Source of the DNA: Marvania coccoides
Lineage: Eukaryota; Chlorophyta; Trebouxiophyceae; Chlorellales; Chlorellaceae
Direction of reading: 5' to 3'
Assembly (NCBI GenBank): GCA_963854735.1
Contig: OY978108.1
Span: 248,001 to 312,000, forward strand
DNA: 64,000 nucleotides
The first letter of the stretch is position 1. Each line of letters opens with the position of its first letter. Below are positions 11,577-23,185 of this stretch, piece after piece. The notes beneath the pieces were generated by a model. That model searched no databases. It was given only the letters and a program-made list of their open reading frames with translations, and was not told the origin of the DNA. The translations under genes and the position numbers were made by a program.

Positions 11577-12635
11577 AAAGCTGGTTTTTCGTCGCAAAGG
11601 TTGAATGACAACAAAGCCATTTTTTCCCCTGACTAATGAACGATGCAATGAACTCAACACATTCTCATAGTGCGGTTTTCAGTACATTTTTGTAATGATT
11701 TTTCTTTCTTTCTAATAATGAATTTATCCCAATCTGTATGGCGTTGATATTTGCATTTTTTTTTCCTGTGAATAAATCCCTAAATTGGTGCCAAATACTG
11801 GATCCAGTTTCTTGCTCGTGCATATTTATTTTCCATCAGCCAATTCTTTTTCATCCCTGGAACAATGTAATGCCCATTACGCAAGGCTTCACTTTCACAT
11901 ATGTATATTTCACGAGGTGCGCTATCTGCTTTTCTAACGAACGACGAATCTGAAAACTTTTTTTAAGACAACGACACGGCAGTACACCCCCAAAACAGTA
12001 AACTCGCGGTTAACTATCCTGCTTCTGCAACCTCAACCTGGCGAGACGGTGGCGGCAGCTGCAGCAGTGATGCTACGTGCCTTTGCTCTCTGGTACAACT
12101 TTCCATAGCTCGCATTCTTCAGGCAAGACTCAAAAAAGAATATAGGCCTGCAATCTTTAAGGGGGCGAGGAGTCTTTTATTTTCTTTTGTCGCAGGCACT
12201 GCCTGCGGCAGGACCGTTTTTCCTGCGGCTTGGGGTCTACGAATTGCTTGTAGAACTGCGTATAGAGAACAAAACGCTCGCGCATCTTATATATCACATA
12301 CTGACCCTTTGGAGTTCACAGCGTTCGAATGTTCGAATAGCACGAGAGTGCGATTTTCGAGAAAAAATATATATTTTTTCCGCCATTTTTTATGGCCACG
12401 ATTTCTCGGCTTTCAAATGCGTCTCCCTGCTGCGGTTCTCAAGGAATTTGTGCATTGTATTAATTAAATCGTGGAATTAGAGTGTGAGGACGTCGAAACT
12501 GAGCGACAGTACCTTAAAAAAACTATTTTGTGACTTTTTGCAGATGGGGTTTGAGGCCTAAACTGAAACAACTTCGCGTTCATTCTGTCAAAATTTATCT
12601 ATAGTCAGTCTTGAAGACCGCATCAGTGGGACTGC

Positions 12636-13649
12636 ATGGCCTCCTGGGGGTTTCCTGTGGACCCCACTGCCCTTGCATTTGTTTTTTCACAGCTGCCGCT
12701 CAAAGACCTGTTGCACGCCAGACTCGTCTGCAAGCACTGGTTCGAGGTGTCCAAGGACGACGGCGTCTGGCGAGCCCAGGCCCAGGCTGTTTGGTCCTGC
12801 AAGCGGTACGTTCGCTTTCCAGAGACCTGTACTAAATGGGAGCAGAGGGTTATTCAGAGCTTCAAAGACAGCAGAAGAACGGAAATACGCACGACAGAGC
12901 TGTGCGAATCAAGCTGGATTTTTCGGTACGCTTTCTGATTAGAACTCGCCTGTAAAACGCAACGACAGTTTTTCAAAACACACTCATTTCCAGACTATTT
13001 CCTACCAGGCTGAAGCCCAGTGCCCCTCCACCTTTGCGGCTCGTATTTCCAGGCAGCGTCGACGCCACCATCATTTTTACAGCGCAAGAGGACTACATTC
13101 CTCCACAGCTCCGCCGAAAATTTCTACCCAATGGCAGTCTGGCAAACCTCAGCGGCGATATACTAGGCAGGCAAGAGGGAAAATAATATGATTCTTCAGA
13201 AAGAAATCCTTTTGTATGCAATCAGCGTGACCCAGCTGGAGTTTTAGTTGATTGATCCTACTTAGACCACATAATATTTGACGGTGCTTTGTCAATTGCA
13301 ATACATACATGCATTTATGCATTACAGGGCTAGCCAATAAATAGCCAACAAATAAGTTCTGTTTTTATTGCTTTTGTTTCTTCGCAGATATTACGAGTCT
13401 TGGGATCTGCGGAGGCACTCAATCACCGGGGAGCTCTTGGTTCTTCTCAACACCGCCTTCCCAGCTTTGATATCAAGAACGGAGGACTGGGGGTGGAGGA
13501 TCGAAGTGGACGATGCCGCATTTGTCGCTGAGCTACCCTTTGATGGACCACTAAAGTATGGAGGGGGAGGGACGGTGGCAGGAGCTGCGTTGGCACGATT
13601 ACACACACAATTTGTCCATGATGCGGCCGGCGATAGGGACGAAAGTTAA
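12636..13649 (+). CDS. F-box protein C1 (array type C)
   Basis: Exons 12636-12925, 13009-13170 and 13388-13649 encode 237 residues. The F-box (FVFSQLPLKDLLHARLVCKHW, shown from inside exon 1) and the C-terminal unit (YYESWDLRRH...WGWRIEVDDAAFVAELP) are clearly related to A and B but diverged throughout, so C escapes the A/B homogenisation. The second intron has a GC donor (GGCAG|GCAAGA) in place of GT; a GT donor in phase is not available nearby. The C-terminal tail after PFDGPLKY is Gly/Ala rich and longer than in gene E. Likely SKP1-binding adaptor; the substrate is unknown. Confidence 0.8.
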
Positions 13650-14400
13650 AAAGACGTGTTTGACATCAAATATATTAGTTATTGATCACATGCATTTGGG
13701 CATGTGGCTGAAGATACATATGCTTGCCGCTTGCGATTAATTTGTTCGGAATATCATTCGATTGGCATGATAATTAACAGTACTACTAGTTAGCATTCTT
13801 GGGGAGGCGGGAATGCAATTGCAAACGCAGTTGATTAATTTATCCTTCACATGCTTTTCAGCCGCGGGGGACTTTCCGATATACAAGTACAAATACAAAT
13901 TCGAGGGTTTATCCTCCGCACAGAGACGGCAACAAAGGCCACACCGCAGAGTGGCAAGCTTGGTCCTAACAATCGGCAGTAGGCCAGGAGCTTACTGCCG
14001 CACTACGAGGCATCAAGTTTGTGCCCCAAATGAATGCTCTCCTCGATATCTCCGCAAAACCGGCTGCCCGTGCCGAGCTGAACTTGCGCGAAAGAAACGT
14101 CCGCGACGCCGTGCATCATGGCCAGAAGCAGCCGCACCGTGGTAGATTGATTGCATCGATCCCTGACCCCCACCATTCCCTTGCTGTGGCAGCTGTCATC
14201 CTGCACCGCACCTTTGAGAGGTAAGCGAGCGTGCTGGAGTATGCTGGGAAGAGAGGCGTATTCAGGAGCTTGAGAAGAGACAAGCAGCGGCGGGGCGTCC
14301 ATTTTGGTGTTTTTTCATATGCCCAATAAGCACATGGTGTGTATGCAGTCTGAACATTTCGCTCCAGTGATATTAATTGTCGAAAAAAAAAAAAAAAAAA

Positions 14401-15934
14401 AGGCCATGAAGGGAGCGCCACGTGTGGGAAATGCGCAACCCTTGTTGCTCAGAAAAAACTGCTTCATTGACGATAGAATGCCATTTAAATAAGAAACTTC
14501 TGGCGCAAGGCACCCCAGAGGAAACTCAAACAATGTTTCCAGTACTTGCCATACCCTCGGCAGCAACGAGAGAGGGCCGACACATTCGACCGTATTGGGC
14601 CGTCAAACTTTGAATTTGAAAGCCAGTCTTCCCACCCGAACTGCTCGTCTACTCTGGTGGACGCTCCATCGCATGAGGGCGATACCTTGGTCTTCAGTTG
14701 CGGAATACAGGGCATTGATTCAGTGCGTGGCCATGAAGAAACACAAATTTTGAACACGTGACCCAGCTGGAGTTTTAGTTGATTGATCCTACTTAGATCA
14801 CATAATATTTGACGGTGCTTTGTCAATTGCAATACATACATGCATTTATGCATTACAGGGCTAGCCAATAAATAGCCAACAAATAAGTTCTGTTTTTATT
14901 GCTTTTGTTTCTTCGCAGATATTACGAGTCTTGGGATCTGCGGAGGCACTCAATCACCGGGGAGCTCTTGGTTCTTCTCAACACCGCCTTCCCAGCTTTG
15001 ATATCAAGAACGGAGGACTGGGGGTGGAGGATCGAAGTGGACGATGCCGCATTTGTCGCTGAGCTACCCTTTGATGGACCACTAAAGTATGGAGGGGGAG
15101 GGACGGTGGCAGGAGCTGCGTTGGCATGATTACACACACAATTTGTCCATGATGCGGCCGGCGATAGGGACAAAAGTTAAAAAGACGTGTTTGACATCAA
15201 ATATATTAGTTATTGATCACATGCATTTGGGCATGTGGCTGAAGATACATATGCTTGCCGCTTGCGATTAATTTGTTCGGAATATCATTCGATTGGCATG
15301 ATAATTAACAGTACTACTAGTTAGCATTCTTGGGGAGGCGGGAATGCAATTGCAAACGCAGTTGATTAATTTATCCTTCACATGCTTTTCAGCCGCGGGG
15401 GACTTTCCGATATACAAGTACAAATACAAATTCGAGGGTTTATCCTCCGCACAGAGACGGCAACAAAGGCCACACCGCAGAGTGGCAAGCTTGGTCCTAA
15501 CAATCGGCAGTAGGCCAGGAGCCTACTGCCGCACTACGAGGCATCAAGTTTGTGCCCCAAATGAATGCTCTCCTCGATATCTCCGCAAAACCGGCTGCCC
15601 GTGCCGAGCTGAACTTGCGCGAAAGAAACGTCCGCGACGCCGTGCATCATGGCCAGAAGCAGCCGCACCGTGGTAGATTGACTGCATCGATCCCTGACCC
15701 CACCATTCCCTTGCTGTGGCAGCTGTCATCCTGCACCGCACCTTTGAGAGGTAAGCGAGCATGCTGGAGTATTCTGGGAAGAGAGGCGAATTCAGGAGCT
15801 TGAGAAGAGACAAGCAGCGGCGGGGCGTCCATTTTGGTGTTTTTTCATATGCCCAATAAGCACATGGTGTGTATGCAGTCTGAGCATTTCGCACCAATGA
15901 TATTTATTATCGGAAAAAAAAAAAAACACCCAAA
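14401..15934. repeat. array unit 2 (collapsed by a 6.5-kb internal deletion)
   Basis: The first 356 bp match the start of the other units (compare 6421-6779). At 14756/14757 the sequence jumps into intron 2 of gene C (matching 13226 onward), then continues through C exon 3 and its downstream spacer. Offset to unit 1 is 1531 bp throughout. Relative to a full unit, about 6.46 kb containing A, B and C exons 1-2 is missing. The junction shows no microhomology longer than a base or so. Confidence 0.93.
14919..15129 (+). pseudogene. orphan exon 3 of F-box gene C (unit 2)
   Basis: Only the end of intron 2 and exon 3 of gene C survive in the collapsed unit. The acceptor (TTTCTTCGCAG, ending 14918) is intact. 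A C-to-T change turns the Arg codon after GAALA into TGA at 15127-15129, so it would end about 20 residues early. With no F-box exon in front it cannot make an F-box protein on its own. It could in principle act as an alternative last exon for C1, which ends 1.3 kb upstream. Confidence 0.8.
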
Positions 15935-17492
15935 AGGCCATGAAGGGAGCGCCACGTGTGGGAAATGCGCAACCCTTGTTGCTCAGAAAAAACTGCTTCA
16001 TTGACGATAGAATGCCATTTAAATAAGAAACTTCTGGCGCAAGGCACCCCAGAGGAAACTCAACCAATGTTTCCAGTACTTGCCATACCCTCGGCAGCAA
16101 CGAGATTGAGAGAGAGGGCCGACACATTCGACCGTATTGGGCCGTCAAAACTTTGAATTTGAAAGCCAGTCTTCCCACCCGAACTGCTTGTCTACTCTGG
16201 TGGACGCTCCATCGCATGAGGGCGATACCTTGGTCTTCAGTTGCGGAATAAAGGACATTGATTCAGTGCGTGGCCATGAAGAAACACAAATTTTGAACAA
16301 CGTCGAAAAGCTCACCATTTTCTGCACACATCGCAATCTGGTAAATCTGTGTTACGAAGGCGACACGGCATAACGATATTTGGAGCCAGCATGTTTTTCC
16401 GGAGATCCACCAACCTGGTCGATTCTGAGCTAGAGCTAAAAAAATAAGGTGGTCAGGCATCAAATACTCCAATATAACGCTAGTTTTCAGCACAGAACGC
16501 CAGGTGCGCTCTAGGCATAACCGCATCTCCAATGAAATCGAAATTTTGACCCAAGTCAGCGACAACATATTTTAATAAAAAGTAGGCTCGTCATGCTCGG
16601 CATCGGTGGCCCACTTAGATGCTTTCTTGTCCATTTTTTCCGCATATGATGCATATGTGACACCCAGCACAAAATTTCGGTCGAGGTGGTCTACGCGTAG
16701 GCCTGCCTAGGGGTTCCTGCGAGGAAAAAAAACAATCGAACAGTCTGCCAAGCACCGCCGGGAGGCTGCAGCGACTGCAGCTGCCCGATGCAACTTGCCC
16801 ACGAACTGCAGGAACTAGCGGTAAATCTCAAGAATAACAAACACCAGCGAGGAGAGGACGCGACGCGGGGTCTGGTCGAGGAGGTCGAAATTTGTAGACC
16901 GCTCTGGACCTGGTGAACTGCAGGCCCCTGCGCACTTCCGCGACCCCGATGCTGCAAGTTTTTAACGATCGGCCTCTTGGTTATTAAAATGCAGTCGAAA
17001 AAAAAAGAGGGCGGTACCCAGTCCCCTAATTTCCGGGACCGAAGTCTTGGATTGCGGGCTCGACAAGGGCAAATCTTTGCGCCGCTAACACGCTGGGAGT
17101 ATATGTTACCTAGTAATATTTAAATTACTTCAAGCCAATTGACGGAATCCATGGGAAACAGTTGGTGGCACAACCACTCTTTTGTGGTTGGGGCAGATGC
17201 GTGGCTGGTGCTTTTTTGCCTACTTCCGAGCCCGTGCTCGTTAATTTGTACTGTGCCATGAAGTACAAGGCCTAGTGCATCTTTATTTTCAGACAAAATC
17301 CCCCCTTTGCGCCCCTCTTCAAGAAGCTTCCCCAGCACCCCAACGGCTTCTTTTTATCCCAGAGCATATGCCCTCTTCGCCTAGCTTACCAGCGACAAGC
17401 AGGCGAAAAACGCATTCCATTCAAGTTGACAGCGGTTCCGGCAAAGCAACGCGTTCTTTTGCATACCTTTGGGCACCGGCGCTGAATGAACT

Positions 17493-18507
17493 ATGGATTC
17501 CACCGTTGCATCTTTGGTTTTCAGGCGCCTGCCTCTCCAAGACCTGCTCCACGCACGCCTGGTGTGCCGGGAGTGGCGCCTGGTGTGCAAAAATGACGAC
17601 GGCCTTTGGCAGGAGCAGGCCTCGGTTGTATGGGCGTCCAAGCGCTACGTCTTCTTCTGCACGGTGTCAGGTTGGGAGGAGAGGCTGGTGAGGTCATGTC
17701 TGGATGCGCGGCGGACGGTCATCCGGATGCAGGAGGAGCTGTGCTACTTCGACTGGGTGTTCAGGTACGTGATTTTGGGGGACGGGCACTGCCGTCAGCA
17801 AACCTTAAACCTTGCAAAATTACACTGTTCAGCTTATGATTTCTGTTCCAATATAACTGCACGGTTTTAATTCATTTGCGCTCAATGAACTTTTGCGTTG
17901 CAGGCTGAAAGGCATTGCCTTGAGCACTCTGCTGCGCATGTTTCCTACCGCTGTCAATACTGATGGAATGGTGGACAGCGCCGCAGACATTGAAGACTCG
18001 AGCCGTGCCCATTTGCTGCGCCGCAGGTTCTCACCAAACGGCCACATTGAAAATAGCAGCGGTGACCTCTTGGGAAGGTAAGAAACGAAGAAAGTCAGCC
18101 ACCACGCATACGACATTTCGTTCTTTCCAAAATGCATTGGTAGTACAATGATGCCACGTAGGAGAATACACCATTCCAAACAGCACAGGGCATGTAAACG
18201 TAGCCCATTTGACATGTTGTGTTGCGCTCTCTCGTGTCTGCTCTCAACTCAATGCTACCACTCACTGGGCATGGTTATGATGTGAGCTCCTTGCAGGTAC
18301 TACGATAAATGGGCTCTCCGCACCGATCCCGCCACTGGACAGGTCTTCATTCTCCTCAACAACGCCTATCCAGCCACAATCACGCGGACGCCAAGTTGGG
18401 GGTGGCGCATTGAGGTGGACGACGCCGTGTTCGTGGCAGACCTGCCCACTGATGGCCCCCGAAAGTACGATATTGATGCTTACGAGCCTGGAGCCATGTT
18501 AATGTAG
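17493..18507 (+). CDS. F-box protein A2 (array type A)
   Basis: Exons 17493-17764, 17904-18077 and 18297-18507; 218 residues, same architecture as A1. Differences from A1: intron 1 starts GTACGTGATTTTGG (the likely original type-A donor), a roughly 50-bp insertion in intron 2 near 18151, and a few substitutions (for example LKGIA for LKDIP and AYPATIT for AYPATVT). All coding frames and splice sites are intact. Confidence 0.82.
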
Positions 18508-19088
18508 TGACCTGCGTGATTTCCTTTTCCATTTCGGACTTTTAGGTGAAGAGGCTTGGTGGAGGTCCGACCTCCGAGAGAGTCTCTGGAGGAAATGTAA
18601 TTTGTTTTTAAGCGAGTGTGTGTGCATGTATTTCTCAGCTTTGACGTTTATAAAACGAGCGTGCTTCATTTAAAATCCCAGTTGTATCAGCATCTTCATC
18701 TTTTATCACCGCTGCCTTCCTTCATTCGTATGTCCGCTGTGCATTTGCAATTTTTCAAGACATCTTCCTTCGCATATCATTTTTTACTTCCAGCTATATT
18801 TCGTTTATCTATTTTGTTTCTACTCTTGCTGATTTTATGTTCGTATGTTTATTTTTTTTTTCAAAAGTATTTTTTCATATATATATGTATGCGTGCGTGC
18901 GCTTTTCCTTTTATTGATGGGGTTTTACGAGAAATGAATAGAATAACACGGCAATTCTTTTCATATTTATCTCCTTTTTTTTCATGCTGTAATCTGTAAC
19001 GCATTTCAGCCGTTGAAGCTGCGGCGGCAATATCTACGGCTCGGCAAATCAACAGCGTCTCTCCTCCCACGCTTTGCATTTTGGTAAC

Positions 19089-19421
19089 ATGCTTCAGCGC
19101 GTCACCCGTGCTTCTCCAGACCCAAACATGATGAAAGCTCGACAATTAAAAAGTCGACGGGTTGCTGTCTCGGAAATATTAAAAGTTCTCCAAGCCGCTG
19201 TATCTGTCCAGCATTTCCATTCCATGGGATTCCTGTCCCAGGTGAGACCGTGGGGTATAGCGAGCCGTTGATTTAAATTGCAGGAGCACAATGAAACGTA
19301 TTTTGCCGACCGTGCAGCACAGAGGCTCAAAACTTCACATCTGCGCTCCCACCGGTGCATTGAAATGACAGCGAAGGCGGCGTTAACATATTTGATTCCA
19401 CTGTGGCCTTTGCCTGTGTAG
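19089..19421 (+). CDS. candidate small two-exon gene X, unit 3 copy
   Basis: Exon a (19089-19241) and exon b (19284-19421) join in phase 0 across a 42-bp GT-AG intron to give 96 residues. The sequence looks protein-like, with an amphipathic stretch (MMKARQLKSRRVAVSEILKV) followed by EHNETYFADRAAQRLK and a stop at the end of a clean frame. An open stretch also extends upstream of the ATG. I do not recognise it. The very short intron, the lack of any other support and the broken copy in unit 1 make this only a candidate; it may be a remnant of a longer gene. Confidence 0.3.
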
Positions 19422-20182
19422 TCTCAGATAGAAGGCTTCTGTCTGCGTCTTGCACGGCACCGACTGCCCGGTGAAGAATGGCAGCGAGGGGGCCAGGCGC
19501 AGGTGATGCGGCCGGTGATCGTGGGTGCCGTTCAAGTTACTTAACTAGATAGTTGGATAGTAGTACGAAAGAAGACGACAACGTCGCGTAGTCGAAGCGA
19601 CTCCGAAGTGGTAAGGATTTACCCGACACCCAAGACCATGAATTTGAGGCTCTGACGCTCGGCACAGAGCGATGTTTGAGTCAGTCATATCATTTTGATG
19701 GCTGCGTAAACGATTTAGATTAGAGAAGCGCCGGCGGAAGGGAGGCGGTACGCTGTAAGGGACACGATGTCCTTCAGCCACGAATTTCGGCCTAAACAAA
19801 ACTGAACGTGTTCTGAAATCACAGTTATACCCCAACTGCTAAATAATACGCGTACCAATATTGCAAACAAAGGCCACAAATCGAGCCAGCCAGTTGTATA
19901 GGCAGATGCAGACTCAGTCTGAGACTGCGGTTTTCTCCTTATCTAAGGGTTCTTAACAAACTAGTTTATCAGTAAATTGAGTATATATAGTCTAGTAAGC
20001 GAAGAAGATTAGGCAACTCGACGAACCATTGCCCCGTTCCCCCCCCCCCCCCCTTTTTAGTCGTTCAGTCGAATTTGTATTTACTTTGGGGGTGCTCTGG
20101 CCCTTGACCGCATTTCGCCACTTATATATATCATCACGACGTGTTCAGTACCTCGCGCAATAGCGGCTCAGAGAAGCGCCGC

Positions 20183-21121
20183 ATGTTTCCCTCAGCTGCC
20201 GTTGGAAATTTAGGGGGTAAAAGAGACCCCAACATTTTGTCATTAATTTTCAGGCGCCTGCCTCTCCAAGACCTGCTCCACGCACGCCTGGTGTGCCGGG
20301 AGTGGCGCCTGGTGTGCAAAAATGACGACGGCCTTTGGCAGGAGCAGGCCTCGGTTGTATGGGCGTCCAAGCGCTACGTCTTCTTCTGCACGGTGTCAGG
20401 TTGGGAGGAGAGGCTGGTGAGGTCATGTCTGGATGCGCGGCGGACGGTCATCCGGATGCAGGAGGAGCTGTGCTACTTCGACTGGGTGTTCAGGTAAATT
20501 GTGGATATTTTTGGGGGGGGGGTCTGCTTTCAGCAAACCTGGAACCTTACAATTATAATATTTGCACTGGTTCTCTGCATCAATTTATACGAATCGACTC
20601 CTTCTCTCGCTTCAGGCTAAAATCCAGTGCTTTAAGCACGCTCCAGCTCATGTTTCCTGCAGCAGTGGAGACTGGTGCACCACGTGGAATGATGGGGGAA
20701 AGTGATGCAGACCCGGCTGCCGATGTCCAGCTGCTGCGCCGCAGGTTCCTACAAAATGGGAGCATTGAAAACGTGAGCGTCGACCTCATGGGAAGGTGCG
20801 CTACAATTAAGAAATTTTCCCGGACAACAAATAAATAAATATTCGTACCCATTCCGTGTCATCCTTTTTTATACAACATTTAATTGTTTCTATAGATATT
20901 ACGATAAATGGGCTCTCCGCACCGATCCCGCCACCGGACAGGTCTTCATTCTCCTCAACAACGCCTATCCAGCCACAATCACGCGGACGCCAAGCTGGGG
21001 GTGGCGCATTGAGGTGGACGATGCCGTGTTCGTGGCAGACCTGCCCATTGACGGCCCCCAAAAGTACGATATTGACGTTGCAGAACCTGGAGCCATGTTG
21101 GAAGAAAAACCCGCCTGCTAG
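20183..21121 (+). CDS. F-box protein B2 (array type B)
   Basis: Exons 20183-20493, 20616-20795 and 20896-21121; 238 residues, intact. It matches B1 almost base for base, with the G-run in intron 1 one base different. A silent change in exon 3 (CCACCGGACAGG) is shared with the A genes, not with B1 and B3 (CCACCGGGCAGG). Confidence 0.82.
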
Positions 21122-22171
21122 AAAGCTGGTTTTTCGTCGCAAAGGTTGAATGACAACAAAGCCATTTTTTCCCCTGACTAATGAACGATGCAATGAACTC
21201 AACACATTCTCATAGTGCGGTTTTCAGTACATTTTTGTAATGATTTTTCTTTCTTTCTAATAATGAATTTATCCCAATCTGTATGGCGTTGATATTTGCA
21301 TTTTTTTTCCTGTGAATAAATCCCTAAATTGGTGCCTAATACTGGATCCAGTTTCTTGCTCGTGCATATTTATTTTCCATCAGCCAATTCTTTTTCATCC
21401 CTGGAACAATGTAATGCCCATTACGCAAGGCTTCACTTTCACAGATGTATATTGCACGAGGTGCGCTATCTGATTTTCTAACGAACGACGAATCTGAAAC
21501 ATTTTTTTAAGACAACGACACGGCAGTACACCCCCAAAACAGTAAACTCGCGGGTAACTATCCTGCTTCTGCAACCTCAACCTGGCGAGACGGTGGCGGC
21601 AGCAGCAGCAGTGATGCTACGTGCCTTTGCTCTCTGGTACAACTTTCCATAGCTCGCATTCTTCAGGCAAGACTCAAAAAAGAATATAGGCCTGCAATCT
21701 TTAAGGGGGCGAGGAGTCTTTTATTTTCTTTTGTCGCAGGCACTGCCTGCGGCAGGACCGTTTTTCCTGCGGCTTGGGGTCTACGAATTGCTTGTAGAAC
21801 TGCGTATAGAGAACAAACCGCTCGCGCATCTTATATATCACATACTGACCCTTTGGAGTTCACAGCGTTCGAATGTTCGAATAGCACGAGAGTGCGATTT
21901 TCGAGATTTATTTTTCCGCCATTTTTTATGGCCACGATTTCTCGGCTTTCAAATGCGTCTCCCTGCTGCGTTTCTCAAGGAATTTGTGCATTGTATTAAT
22001 TAAATCGTGGAATTAGAGTGTGAGGACGTCGAAACTGAGCGACAGTACCTTAAAAAAACTATTTTGTGACTTTTTGCAGATGGGGTTTGAGGCCTAAACT
22101 GAAACAACTTCGCGTTCATTCTGTCAAAATTTATCTATAGTTAGTCTTGAAGACCGCATCAGTGGGACTGC

Positions 22172-23185
22172 ATGGCCTCCTGGGGGTTTCCTGTGGACCC
22201 CACTGCCCTTGCATTTGTTTTTTCACAGCTGCCGCTCAAAGACCTGTTGCACGCCAGACTCGTCTGCAAGCACTGGTTCGAGGTGTCCAAGGACGACGGC
22301 GTCTGGCGAGCCCAGGCCCAGGCTGTTTGGTCCTGCAAGCGGTACGTTCGCTTTCCAGAGACCTGTATTAAATGGGAGCAGAGGGTTATTCAGAGCTTCA
22401 AAGACAGCAGAAGAACGGAAATACGCACGACAGAGCTGTGCGAATCAAGCTGGTTTTTTCGGTACGCTTTCTGATTAGAACTCGCCTGTATAACGCAACG
22501 ACAGTTTTTCAAAACACACTCATTTCCAAACTATTTCCTACCAGGCTGAAGCCCAGTGCCCCTCCACCTTTGCGGCTCGTATTGCCAGGCAGCGTCGACG
22601 CCACCATCATTTTTACAGCGCAAGAGGACTACATTCCTCCACAGCTCCGCCGAAAATTTCTACCCAATGGCAGTCTGGCAAACCTCAGCGGCGATATACT
22701 AGGCAGGCAAGAGGGAAAATAATATAATTCTTCAGAAAGAAATCCTTTTGTAGGCAATCAGCGTGACCCAGCTGGAGTTTTAGTTGATTGATCCTACTTA
22801 GACCACATAATATTTGACGGTGCTTTGTCAATTGCAATACATACATGCATTTATGCATTACAGGGCTAGCCAATAAATAGCCAACAAATAAGTTCTGTTT
22901 TTATTGCTTTTGTTTCTTCGCAGATATTACGAGTCTTGGGATCTGCGGAGGCACTCAATCACCGGGGAGCTCTTGGTTCTTCTCAACACCGCCTTCCCAG
23001 CTTTGATATCAAGAACGGAGGACTGGGGGTGGAGGATCGAAGTGGACGATGCCGCATTTGTCGCTGAGCTACCCTTTGATGGACCACTAAAGTATGGAGG
23101 GGGAGGGACGGTGGCAGGAGCTGCGTTGGCACGATTACACACACAATTTGTCCATGATGCGGCCGGCGATAGGGACGAAAGTTAA
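22172..23185 (+). CDS. F-box protein C2 (array type C)
   Basis: Exons 22172-22461, 22545-22706 and 22924-23185; 237 residues, intact, with the same GC-AG second intron as C1. Small differences from C1 include CIKW for CTKW, WFFR for WIFR at the end of exon 1, and LVLPGS for LVFPGS in exon 2. Confidence 0.8.

Larger units (their letters stand above)
6421..14400. repeat. array unit 1 (complete: A1-B1-C1)
   Basis: This 7980-bp unit ends in a tract of about 19 A at 14383-14401, where the next unit begins. The spacers hold little. 6421-7979 contains a 42-codon open stretch (7274-7402, MQLAHELQELAVNLKNN...) kept in every copy, with no obvious gene around it. 8955-10637 contains the candidate two-exon gene described at 9536. 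It also has a C tract at about 10493-10508. 11577-12635 and 13650-14400 show only short frames that are disrupted between copies, for example a one-base indel at 14169 relative to 15700. I assign no gene to these. Confidence 0.9.

Noticed and set aside
12310..12345. GTTCGAATGTTCGAATAG as a tRNA T-arm
   Set aside because: No matching acceptor stem, anticodon arm or A box in the surrounding 90 bases. It is a short internal repeat.
17275..17691. 138-codon frame overlapping F-box gene A2 (also at 25268)
   Set aside because: Out of frame with the F-box; its second half is a shadow of exon 1.
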